The notes below the pieces were generated by a model that did not search any database, was not told the DNA's origin, and saw only the letters and a list, made by a program, of their open reading frames with translations. Shown one piece after another: positions 18,353 to 26,538 of a stretch of 64,000 nucleotides of DNA; the stretch's first letter is position 1, and every line of letters starts with the position of its first letter. The position numbers and the translations under genes are program-made. Origin of the DNA: Salinisphaera sp002433465 (GTDB lineage Bacteria > Pseudomonadota > Gammaproteobacteria > Nevskiales > Salinisphaeraceae); contig NZ_APNL01000017.1 in assembly GCF_040361435.1 (NCBI RefSeq), positions 27,936-91,935 on the forward strand. Direction: 5' to 3'.

Positions 18353-19120
18353 TTAGCCGCCGAGCAGCGCACGCACCACCAGATACAGCACCGACGGCCC
18401 CAGCAGACAGCCCAGCCCGGTGTAGAAGGTCGCGGTCATCGCGCCGTAGGGCACCAGGCGCGCATCGGTGGCCGCCAGGCCGCCGGCCACGCCGCTGGTC
18501 GTGCCCATCATGCCGCCGAAAACGAGAGCGGCCGACGGATTGTTGAGCGATATCGAACGCGCCACGGCCGGCGTGATGATCATCACCGAGATGGACTTCA
18601 CCAGCCCGATGGCAATCGAGAGCGCGATCAGATCGGAGCTGGCCCCGATCGCGCTGCCGGTCACCGGGCCGACGATATAGGTCGCCGCCCCCGCGCCGAT
18701 CGTGGTGACCGATACCGGATCGGTATAACCGAACGCATAGGCAATGGCCCCACCCAGCGCAAACGGCATGATGATGCCTACGAACAAGGCGACCACGCCG
18801 TTGAGGCCGGCCTTGCGCAGCTCCTCCACGTCGACGCCGAAGGCCGTGGCGACGATGGCGAAATCGCGCAGCATCGAGCCGCCCATCAACCCCAGGCCGG
18901 AAAACAGGGCCACGTCGGCCAGCCCGTCTTCGCCGCCGGTCGCCACCCCGCCGAGATAGGACAACACCAGCCCGGCCGCGATGGCGATCGCGGAGCCGTG
19001 AATCCGCCCGCCGGTGAGGTGCTTGGATACGAGATTGCAGACCAGCATCAGCAGGCCCACCGCCGCAAAAGCGGTAATCAGGCCGTTGCTGGTGAATACG
19101 TCAACGAGGCGTTCATGCAT
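18353..19120 (-). CDS. madM: malonate transporter subunit MadM
   Basis: 255 residues, nearly all hydrophobic, about nine membrane helices. The sequence GGRIHGSAIAIAAGLVLSYLGG and TTIGAGAATYIVGPVTGSAIGASSD fit MadM of the MSS (malonate:Na+ symporter) family. It works with MadL as a two-component importer in the inner membrane. The ATG is at 19120, overlapping the end of madL by eight bases; a longer upstream frame is spurious. Convergent with mdcR (10-bp gap). Confidence 0.92.
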   Translation of the reverse strand: MHERLVDVFTSNGLITAFAAVGLLMLVCNLVSKHLTGGRIHGSAIAIAAGLVLSYLGGVATGGEDGLADVALFSGLGLMGGSMLRDFAIVATAFGVDVEELRKAGLNGVVALFVGIIMPFALGGAIAYAFGYTDPVSVTTIGAGAATYIVGPVTGSAIGASSDLIALSIAIGLVKSISVMIITPAVARSISLNNPSAALVFGGMMGTTSGVAGGLAATDARLVPYGAMTATFYTGLGCLLGPSVLYLVVRALLGG

Positions 19121-19523
19121 CGCGATCACCCCGCTCGGTTTCGATATCGTCCAGGGCCACCGCATACTTGCCCTGGCCCAGACGCGCAATGACCGGTACC
19201 AGCGCAAAGCTCACGGCCACCACGGCCAGGCCGCCCACCAGAGCGACCGGGCCACCGGTGACCGCGCCCACCACGTTCTGGCTGGCCGCCATGGCCACCA
19301 CGATCGGGATATACAGCGAACTCCAGAACTCGACGCCGCGCCGCGACGAGGTATCCAGGCAACCGGCTTTCTGTAGCCGGTAAACCACGAACACCAGCAG
19401 CAACATCGCAAGGCCCACGCCGCCGACGTTCGAACTCACGCCGATGGCCATGCCGATGAGCTCGCCGATGATATTGCCCGCGAGCATGCAGGCGGCCAGC
19501 AACGCCACACCATAAATGATCAT
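19113..19523 (-). CDS. madL: malonate transporter subunit MadL
   Basis: 136 residues with four hydrophobic helices; GVALLAACMLAGNIIGELIG and GVSSNVGGVGLAMLLL are typical of MadL. It is the small partner of MadM. No terminator separates it from madM, so madLM forms a two-gene operon with its own promoter in the region beyond 19523, separate from mdcA. Confidence 0.92.
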   Translation of the reverse strand: MIIYGVALLAACMLAGNIIGELIGMAIGVSSNVGGVGLAMLLLVFVVYRLQKAGCLDTSSRRGVEFWSSLYIPIVVAMAASQNVVGAVTGGPVALVGGLAVVAVSFALVPVIARLGQGKYAVALDDIETERGDRDA

Positions 19524-20207
19524 GGCTCCTCCTCTCGTTGTGTCATTTTCGTTGTACGACGAGTGAACGACAGCCGCGTGCGCCCAATCAACGAATACCG
19601 TGTTAAGCGTCTTAGCCTGAATATAAATGCCTCGCTGAATCAGTCGCTTGGAAGACCGTGCCTACGACGATGGTCATAGAAAATACGCGCATTCGAGGCG
19701 ATGCCCGACGGTCGTTCGCCACGCCGACGCGTGGGATCAACGGTTCGGTCTCACGCCGACAGGGGCTGCCGCCCCATGAGCCGATCCGCCCCGGGCGCGG
19801 GCACGCAGTCTTTCTGACGGACGCTGGGCCTGGGGATTCGGTCCGGGGGATTCGGCCCTGGCGATATCGGCTTTCAGCACAGCAATAAAGATTGGCGCTG
19901 TGGCCAGCCTGGATGACGATCTTCGGTGTGGCGACGAGAAGATGGCGAAGATGCGGCCGTGCCTCCGCCCGCGTAGGGCGCGACGGCGATGGCGCGCTGC
20001 GCTTATCCGGCCGAGAGGAAACGAGCTATTGGCTGCCTTCATCACGTCGGGCGGCTCGGAGCACAGGCGGGGCACAGGCTTTTAGCCGGCACACGGCGCT
20101 GCGGCGCGATACCCGGCACCGGCATCTCGGCTTGAAGCCGAAGCACGATGGCACGTCTGCCCGGGCCACACACCCTGGCCTTGCGAAACGCATTAATTAC
20201 GCGCAAG
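19524..20207. other. gene-poor stretch upstream of madL
   Basis: About 680 bp with no convincing gene. Short open frames on both strands lack recognisable motifs and ribosome sites. The first ~100 bp should hold the madL promoter. The remainder, up to the terminator at 20208, may be decayed sequence at the edge of the genomic island. Confidence 0.5.
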
Positions 20208-20235
20208 AAAAAGGCCGCTCGATGAGCGGCCTTTT
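20208..20235. terminator. bidirectional hairpin terminator at the island's left edge
   Basis: AAAAGGCCGCTC, loop GAT, GAGCGGCCTTTT is a perfect 12-bp hairpin flanked by A and T runs. It sits six bases from the tRNA-Ala 3'-end repeat at 20241, the same relative arrangement as the hairpin next to the intact tRNA at 29768-29801. It is probably the original terminator of the tRNA-Ala gene. Confidence 0.8.
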
Positions 20236-20240
20236 CGCAG

Positions 20241-20254
20241 ACTGGTGGAGCCGG
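20241..20254. repeat. putative att site: 14-bp copy of tRNA-Ala 3' end
   Basis: ACTGGTGGAGCCGG is identical to 29826-29839 and in the same orientation. Twelve of the bases are the tRNA 3' end including CCA (minus strand). Read as the distal attachment-site copy left by integration into the tRNA gene. Confidence 0.65.
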
Positions 20255-20445
20255 ACTCTTTCATACCTGTCAATTCGGTCCCGATTCATCAACAGGTTAC
20301 GCCCGGCGGTTATCAAAATATCCCAACCTGATACCGACTCTGGCTGGCGGTACTAGATGGCTTTGACCCCCCCCCCCCGACCATACCCCGTTATTGAGTA
20401 GCACGCTGATCTAGAGTTCAATCACCCGAACTCTGGAGATTGGAC

Positions 20446-20709
20446 ATGAAGAAGCGCTATACCGAAGAGCAGATCATTGGTTTTCTCAAAGAGGCCGAGG
20501 CCGGTACGCCAGTTAAAGAGCTGTGCCGTCCACACGGTTTCTCGGAAGGCAGTTACTACACGTGGCGGAACAAATTCGGCGGCACGGACGTCTCGGACGC
20601 GAAGCGTCTGAAGGCGCTCGAGGCCGAGAACAGTCGCTTGGAGCGGCTCTTAGCCGAGTCGATGCTCGAAAACTAAGTCACGCGCGAGGCCTTGCGAAAA
20701 AAATGGTAG
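20446..20709 (+). pseudogene. IS3-family orfA (HTH protein), premature stop
   Basis: MKKRYTEEQIIGFLKEAEAG... then an HTH and a leucine-zipper-like KRLKALEAENSRLERLLAESMLEN. It stops at TAA 20674-20676. Reading past that stop gives VTREALRKKW and TAG at 20707-20709, which is the normal orfA ending, so the TAA is a nonsense mutation about 11 codons early. The A-rich tract AAAAAAA at 20697-20703 is where IS3 elements normally frameshift into orfB. Confidence 0.82.
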
Positions 20710-21537
20710 CCGCAGCAGCCAAGCGCGAGCTGGTGCGGTTTATGGGTAAGCGCGGGTTGAGCGAACGGCGCTCGCTGGCCGTGGTGGCCATGAGTGCCAG
20801 CACATTCCGGTATCAGCCTGCGCCGGATCAAAACGAACGCTTGCGAGCCGAGATTCTGCGTCTGGCACAGCGTTATCGTCGCTACGGCGCGCCGATGATC
20901 TATCTCAAGCTTCCGCTAGGCCGGCTGGACCGTCAACCACGAGCGCGTCGAACGACTCTATGCCGAGCAAGACCTGCAGGTTCGACGAAGACGCCGAAAA
21001 AAGGTACCGATATCCGACCGGCAGCCGTTGATACGTCCCGCTCAGGCGAACGAAGTCTGGTCGATGGATTTTGTGTTCGATCGAGTCGCCGATGGCCGTG
21101 CCATCAAGTCTCTGGGCATCGTCGACGACGCCACGCACGAGTGCGTGGCACTCGTGCCCGGTCGATCAATGAGCGGCACGCAAGTCGCCCGTGTACTTGA
21201 TGAGTTGGCGCTCACCCGCGGCCTGCCGGCGATCATGCGATCAGACAATGGGCCTGAATTCATTGGCAAGGCCATGCTGAACCGAGCACACAACAACGAT
21301 GTGCAGCTCAAGCAGATCGGGCCCGGCAAACCGAACCAGAACGCCTATATCGAGTCCTTCAACGGCCGCTTCCGAGATGAATGCCTGCACGAGCACTGGT
21401 TCGTAAGCCTCGCCCATGCCACCACGATCATCCGAGGCTGGCATCGGGAGTACAACGAGGAGCGACCGAAAAAAGAACTCAGCGGGCTGACGCCCGCTGA
21501 CTATGCTACGCAAATGGCCGCAGAGGCGGCCATTTAA
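20703..21537 (+). pseudogene. IS3-family orfB transposase, frameshifted
   Basis: Begins MVAAAAKRELVRFMGKRGLSERR and runs as a normal IS3 OrfB to MIYLKL. About base 20913 the frame shifts by one, and an in-frame TAG lies at 20917-20919 (probably from CAG). The rest continues in another frame from 20920 to 21537 with the rve catalytic core: WSMDFVFD, MRSDNGPEF and the glutamate in NAYIESFNGRFRDECL. Both lesions must be reversed for a working enzyme, so the copy is dead. Confidence 0.85.
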
Positions 21538-21791
21538 ACCCTGGGACTCTGGGTCGAAACGCTACTGAAATCGGGGTATGGTCGCGGTCACAGGACACCT
21601 CCGCCAGAATTGCCTACCGACCTGTGTATCCGTTACAGCCAGAGCGCCTCAGTCACGCGGCGCCCAATGTGTGCGTGAACTGTAAAATGCTCACCAGATA
21701 CGTGTCTTTCGCGAGCCCCGACTAGTAAGCGCTACTAGTCGCAAGTGGGATATCCGCAATACATACGGCCTCGATAGAAGGACGCAACAAG

Positions 21792-22979
21792 CTAAGTTTT
21801 TGCTTTCACAAAATGCGAAGATAGAGCACTAATAGACGATATCAGGAGGACCAGACCACTGATCAAAAACAGCGGTCGATATTCGCCTGTCAGTAATAGC
21901 ACCTCAGCCATTGCGTAGCCCGAGGCGGCTTGCCCCAAAGCAAATGCAGCGGTCGCCTTTGCCCAAAATGCCTTATGATTCTCTGAGCCTACGAGCTCAG
22001 CGATTCGACCTGATGTGAGGGCCACCACGCCTGGGACCAGTGCGCCCACGACTACAGACGAAAAACTACGAGCAATCAGGCTCACCGTTATAAACGGCAG
22101 CGTTACAGCAACGGCTTTGAGTAGTAACGCTCCGAATAGACTCTTGTTCCAACCAACGATTGATACGACACGACCAGCCGCGATCGGGCCGAGCAGAGCG
22201 CCGAATCCGAACAGAGCCCACTGCAAGTTGGCTGCCTCGACCGGCAAGCCAGCGTCACGTTCCAGAAAATCGACCCAGAAGACGGTATGCGGCACGAAGC
22301 CGATAGCATCACCAACATAAGCGATCAAAACCAGTATTACAGCGATAATAGGGGCGCGATCGAGCTTAGCAAACGTGATTTCGGGAGCGCGCCCCGGCTG
22401 AATCGATTTTACTGACGGTAAACCTGATGCAGCCGCTATAGCCGCCATTCCAACTGCCACCACCATGCCGCCCAATACTAACCACGCAACTGTAAGATTT
22501 ACTTCGAGAAGCGGAGGAATAAAAACAGCCGATAGAACGGCACCTGCGCCGATGCCCATGAAAGCGAGCGTGCCCACGACGGGGCGGTCTTCATGTTTAG
22601 TATGTGAGATAGCGATCGATGGGCCGATCACCATAAGCCACCCCCCGGTAATGCCTGATATGAGTCGCCACAGAAAAAACCAGCTGAAAGGCTCAGGCCA
22701 TGCACATAGCAGAAAGCTCAGCGCGGAGAAAAGGACAGCGACCATTATCAGCCGCGCATCGCCGAAGCGATCTGAAATACGCTTGGCGCTAATTGCACCA
22801 AAAAGATAACCCAACAGATTGGCTGCTCCTAGGAAGGCAGCCTCGGAATTATCGAACCAGTCTTGCGCGATAAGGGTTGGAATTAACGGCGTGAAAGCGA
22901 ATCGTTCCAGCCCGATTCCGATGAACGTCGCGCTGGAACCAATTAAGGTTGCTCTCCAATTATTTTTTAGGAACTGCAT
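21792..22979 (-). CDS. YbfB/YjiJ-family MFS transporter
   Basis: 395 residues, about 12 membrane helices. The opening GIGLERFAFTPLIPTLI and the following AANLLGYLFGA fit the YbfB/YjiJ family, usually G-I-G-R-F-A-Y-T-P-L-L-P. Substrates of this family are poorly known. It is divergent from a LysR regulator with 140 bp between the starts, which probably controls it. Codon use is more A/T-rich than in genes outside the island. Confidence 0.85.
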   Translation of the reverse strand: MQFLKNNWRATLIGSSATFIGIGLERFAFTPLIPTLIAQDWFDNSEAAFLGAANLLGYLFGAISAKRISDRFGDARLIMVAVLFSALSFLLCAWPEPFSWFFLWRLISGITGGWLMVIGPSIAISHTKHEDRPVVGTLAFMGIGAGAVLSAVFIPPLLEVNLTVAWLVLGGMVVAVGMAAIAAASGLPSVKSIQPGRAPEITFAKLDRAPIIAVILVLIAYVGDAIGFVPHTVFWVDFLERDAGLPVEAANLQWALFGFGALLGPIAAGRVVSIVGWNKSLFGALLLKAVAVTLPFITVSLIARSFSSVVVGALVPGVVALTSGRIAELVGSENHKAFWAKATAAFALGQAASGYAMAEVLLLTGEYRPLFLISGLVLLISSISALSSHFVKAKT

Positions 22980-23119
22980 TATTCATCGTCGGAGGAAATG
23001 AAACTTAACTTTCACAGAGTCAGTCGGTCGTTGAAAACTCTTTAGAAAGATAGATACAATCTGTTTGAAAGATGTAATAAGAAGCAGTAGCTACGGCAGA
23101 ATAACTTGCTGGAGAGGCA

Positions 23120-24052
23120 ATGGAGTTCCGATCACTGCGCCTGTTCAAGACGCTTGCCAGAAATTGTAGCTTTGCCGAGACCGCACGGTTCGAGCATACC
23201 GTTCAGTCGAATGTGACCAGTCATATCAAAAAGCTTGAGGCAGAGCTCGGTGTTCAGTTATTCGTTCGTAAGGGTGGTGTACGACTAACTGCGGCAGGCC
23301 GTCTGTTGCTCGAGCACGCGGATCGCATACTTAATGCCCATACCGTTGCCGTGGACGCTTTTCGGCCCGATACTGAGCCGTCTGGCTACTTGCGCATCGG
23401 TTCGATGGAAACGACAGCAGCCGTTCGCTTGGGCACGGTCATAACCCGATATCATAGGCTCTATCCTTCGGTCCGCCTAGAATTGAAGACCGCGCCGACA
23501 TCTGAATTATACTCGGGCGTGCTGGAAGGTGACCTCGATTGCGCCTTGGTCGGCGGCAAGGTCAATCACCCCAGCTTGCGGTCGACGCCGCTTTTCGAAG
23601 AAGAGCTTGTGTTGATCTCTGGCGCACCAGTCGCTGATGTGTCTGATGCGTCTGCTTTGACTGAGTCACCTTTCTTTGCTTTCAGACAAGGTTGCCATTA
23701 TCGGCATAAAATAGAGTTGTTCCTTGCGGCGCGAGGTATCCACCACGTCAAGATTTTCGAGTTCGGATCGATCGAGACTATATTAAGTTGCGCGTCCGCG
23801 GAGATGGGCTTCGCGCTTCTTCCGCGTAGCGCTGTCGAGGCCCGTGCCAGAGATTTTGGGTTATACATTACAACAGTTGAAGACGAGATCGCACTAGCGA
23901 CTACTTATCTCGTATCGCACGAGTCACATGGCTCGACCGCTGCGGTGAGTTCGTTCCGGGAGCTTCTCATCAATAGCAGGAAGGTTGAGCCGTTTGAGCG
24001 CGGGGGCGTGGGCTCTCAAGAACAATCCGACGAGACCGTCTTCGTGAGCTAG
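23120..24052 (+). CDS. LysR-family regulator in the island
   Basis: 310 residues. HTH at about residues 1-60 (MEFRSLRLFKTLARNCSFAETA; VTSHIKKLEAELGVQLFVR), effector domain to ~290, then a polar tail. GAGAGG lies just upstream of ATG 23120. It faces away from the MFS gene, and its stop overlaps that of the convergent permease gene in a shared CTAG. It is placed to regulate either the MFS gene or both island transcription units. The repeated GAAAGAT in the intergenic region is a possible binding element. Confidence 0.88.
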   Translation: MEFRSLRLFKTLARNCSFAETARFEHTVQSNVTSHIKKLEAELGVQLFVRKGGVRLTAAGRLLLEHADRILNAHTVAVDAFRPDTEPSGYLRIGSMETTAAVRLGTVITRYHRLYPSVRLELKTAPTSELYSGVLEGDLDCALVGGKVNHPSLRSTPLFEEELVLISGAPVADVSDASALTESPFFAFRQGCHYRHKIELFLAARGIHHVKIFEFGSIETILSCASAEMGFALLPRSAVEARARDFGLYITTVEDEIALATTYLVSHESHGSTAAVSSFRELLINSRKVEPFERGGVGSQEQSDETVFVS

Positions 24053-25404
24053 ATTGATACGAGGTCGAGAAGATAGAGGTAAGTGGCTGTAGGTACTGTC
24101 AACATCACGATATGTCGGCCGTGAGAGCCCCAACTCATCTCCCAACTTGAGCGTTCGACTGAAGCGCTCGTTAGGATTACGCTGATGGACACGGGAGATA
24201 TGAGTTGAGCCGACACGAACATGAATATCCAGCAGAGATACTCGACCAGGTCGGGCATATGAGTAACTTCATGCAGCGGCGGGAAGAAAATAGCCCATAG
24301 CAGCATAGGGTGGAGTCCAATTACCGACAGTGCCGGTAGTACCACTGTAATAAGGAAAATCTGAACAGCACTCGCGCCGAGGACATCGAGCATGCCGTCG
24401 GACAATGCTGACCTCGCCGCTGGCACGAACCCGCTCACAGCGGCCATCAGCAGACCGGAAGCTAGAAACAGCGTGATCTGAGGCATAGTTTTCGAGATGA
24501 GAGCCTCTATACGCTTGCTCAGATCGTTGACGCTATGCGATAGACAAATCCCTGCGCAGCCTGTGGTTGTCATAGCTAAAGCAATAGCCGAGACCGTGGT
24601 TGCGTTCAGACCTACCTTTATCGTGATAGCCAATACGATGAAGGCAGCGGTGGCTGAGCTTAGCGCGAATCGATCCGCTGGTGTAGGCGATGGTCGATCT
24701 GCAAGCTGACCTTGTACGGCATTAGACTCTCCTTCGATTACCGAGAGCCACATCGATAGCACGGCGATTGGCGATCCAAACACTACGGCCTTTAGGAGCG
24801 GAAAATCGTGCAACGATGCATTGACAGCGCCTGCGCCCACGGTGGTCGGCAAGAGAAACATGCTGGCACAGATTGCGCGCATAGCGATCACGGCGTGGCG
24901 TTTTGCATCAAGGCCCGATGTTCGTGCCAATGACCCGATTATCGGGGCGAGTGCCAAACTCAGAAAGAGCGCCAACCCTGTGTAGAGACCGAACAGACGT
25001 GAGACGTAGCCACTGATCCAGCCTTGGGCGAGCGTGCCGGCGACAACCTGATTCAGATTCTTGTCGATCAGGTATGACCGAAGCAACCCGATACCAATGA
25101 GAAGAAGCAGAACCGAGTCGAAATGATTCAATCCATCAAGTAAATTCGGGGAACCGGCCGTAAATAGGCACAGTATCAACGCGATCGCGATGGCGATTAA
25201 ACCGATGCGGCCAGACAGCGCCCTAGCCACATTCTTGAAGTGTGTGGTAAAGAGGTATAGTGCCGCAATTGGAACACCCCAAAGCGCGGCGCTGGAGCCG
25301 ATAGAAACTGGATGAGTAAGCGTCCGAAGGAATAGGCAGATCAGCAAAAGACATGAGACGCGCGTGTGGCAGGCTGCTGCCACACGCGATCTAGCTCCCT
25401 TCAT
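24049..25404 (-). CDS. large membrane permease of uncertain family
   Basis: 451 residues with about 11-12 hydrophobic helices and few charged residues. Two halves look related: IGIGLLRSYLI... with APIIGSLARTSG, and FLASGLLMAAVSG... with ISPVSISVI, giving the two-fold pattern of the ion-transporter superfamily (ArsB/NhaD/DctM-like). I cannot name the family. It starts inside the 3' end of the nitronate monooxygenase gene (14-bp overlap), so it is the last gene of a three-gene operon and may move that pathway's substrate or product. Confidence 0.65.
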   Translation of the reverse strand: MKGARSRVAAACHTRVSCLLLICLFLRTLTHPVSIGSSAALWGVPIAALYLFTTHFKNVARALSGRIGLIAIAIALILCLFTAGSPNLLDGLNHFDSVLLLLIGIGLLRSYLIDKNLNQVVAGTLAQGWISGYVSRLFGLYTGLALFLSLALAPIIGSLARTSGLDAKRHAVIAMRAICASMFLLPTTVGAGAVNASLHDFPLLKAVVFGSPIAVLSMWLSVIEGESNAVQGQLADRPSPTPADRFALSSATAAFIVLAITIKVGLNATTVSAIALAMTTTGCAGICLSHSVNDLSKRIEALISKTMPQITLFLASGLLMAAVSGFVPAARSALSDGMLDVLGASAVQIFLITVVLPALSVIGLHPMLLWAIFFPPLHEVTHMPDLVEYLCWIFMFVSAQLISPVSISVILTSASVERSSWEMSWGSHGRHIVMLTVPTATYLYLLDLVSI

Positions 25405-26464
25405 ATTCGGCGAACTCCGTCATCAACGTCTGAACCATGTCACGAGCAGTAAGCTCACGGGCAAGCGGGGCGCCCTGCCCCGCCCAGTTTGGAGAAAACT
25501 CCCCGTTGCCCGCTTTCTTGGCTTCGGCGTTAAGCATCTTCGCCGCGGAGTAAGCGACCGGATAGTCAGGAATCGTTTCTAAATCGAGCGGCTCGATTGT
25601 CTCTTGAAAAATTCCACTGATACCACGAGCGGGGCGGCCAGAGATCGAGCGCACTATCTGAGTTTGATAAGCGGCGTGACTTTTGAGTTTAGCCCGATGA
25701 ACTTCGGTCGCCGAGGATTCAGGGCAGAGAATGAAAGCGGTGCCGAGCTGAACTCCGATCGCTCCGAGGCTCATCACGGCGCGCATGCTGGACCCGTTCA
25801 TGATTCCCCCTGCCGCGATCACCGGTATGTTGACCGACTTACGGACGAGCTGGACCAGTGTGTGCAGCCCGATTTCATCGTCACGACTTGCGTCGAAGTT
25901 TCCGCGATGGCCACCGGCTTCGACCCCTTGAGCAACGATCGCGTCGACACCAGCTAGTTCGGATTTTCGGGCTTCGGCGGTGTTGGTCACGCATGTGATG
26001 ACCTTTCCGCCGTAGCTTTGTATCGCGTCGATTGCAGATTGGTCAGGAAGACCGAAATGGAAGCTTACAATCGCGGGTTTGCGCCGGAGCAGCATGCGCA
26101 GCACGTCGGGATCTTGATCGAACGGAGAATAGCCCTCAGTTAGCGATGTGGGCGGCGCGGCATTGTTATTTCGGAAATGCTCCGAAAGCTTGCTGATCCA
26201 TTCTTGCCGAGTTTGTTCCAAACAAGCGGCCGGTCTGTGGCAAAAGAAGTTCACGTTGAAAGGCTTTGACGTGAGCTCCTGTGTCTCAGCGATTGCCTTC
26301 TCGGCTTTTTCGACAGAACTGCTGCCTAAGCCGAGTCCACCAACCGCGCCGGCTTCACTTACTGCGGCGGCGAGTTGCGGCGTGGCGACGCCGGCCATAG
26401 GCGCCTGAAAAATGGGTGTTTTAGCGCCGAACAATTCGGCAAATGTTGAGTTGTTGGTTAGCAT
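25391..26464 (-). CDS. nitronate monooxygenase-type flavoprotein (NMO class I / 2-nitropropane dioxygenase)
   Basis: 357 residues from ATG 26464; an in-frame ATG at 26491 is an alternative. FMN TIM-barrel signatures are complete: PIFQAPMAGVATPQLAAAVSEAG, the His in VEAGGHRG (about residue 186), IPVIAAGGIMNGSSMRAVMSLGAIGVQLGTAF and a closing loop NWAGQGAPLAR. Family members oxidise nitronates such as propionate 3-nitronate to oxo acids plus nitrite; some relatives are quinone or enoyl reductases. Middle gene of the island operon, 74 bp after the flavoprotein gene and overlapping the permease gene. Confidence 0.85.
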   Translation of the reverse strand: MLTNNSTFAELFGAKTPIFQAPMAGVATPQLAAAVSEAGAVGGLGLGSSSVEKAEKAIAETQELTSKPFNVNFFCHRPAACLEQTRQEWISKLSEHFRNNNAAPPTSLTEGYSPFDQDPDVLRMLLRRKPAIVSFHFGLPDQSAIDAIQSYGGKVITCVTNTAEARKSELAGVDAIVAQGVEAGGHRGNFDASRDDEIGLHTLVQLVRKSVNIPVIAAGGIMNGSSMRAVMSLGAIGVQLGTAFILCPESSATEVHRAKLKSHAAYQTQIVRSISGRPARGISGIFQETIEPLDLETIPDYPVAYSAAKMLNAEAKKAGNGEFSPNWAGQGAPLARELTARDMVQTLMTEFAEYEGS

Positions 26465-26538
26465 GTTGATTCCATCTTGCACTTGGAGCATCTCACTTGC
26501 GGTGAAGTGGAGTTGTTGAGGCCGCTGTATTTGTTAGT

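Larger units (their letters stand above)
20364..21590 (+). mobile_element. degenerate IS3-family (IS407-like) insertion sequence
   Basis: Ends: TGACC...CGACCATACCCCG on the left (from 20364) and its inverted copy on the right, TGACCGCGACCATACCCC read on the minus strand (to 21590). The left end contains a run of 12 C (20367-20378) where the right end has a single G. Inside are orfA and orfB of the IS3 type, both damaged. No target-site duplication is evident. Confidence 0.8.

Noticed and set aside
19737..20075. 112-codon minus-strand frame and other short frames upstream of the island
   Set aside because: Arg/Pro/Ser-rich composition, no motif and no ribosome site, typical of random high-GC frames.
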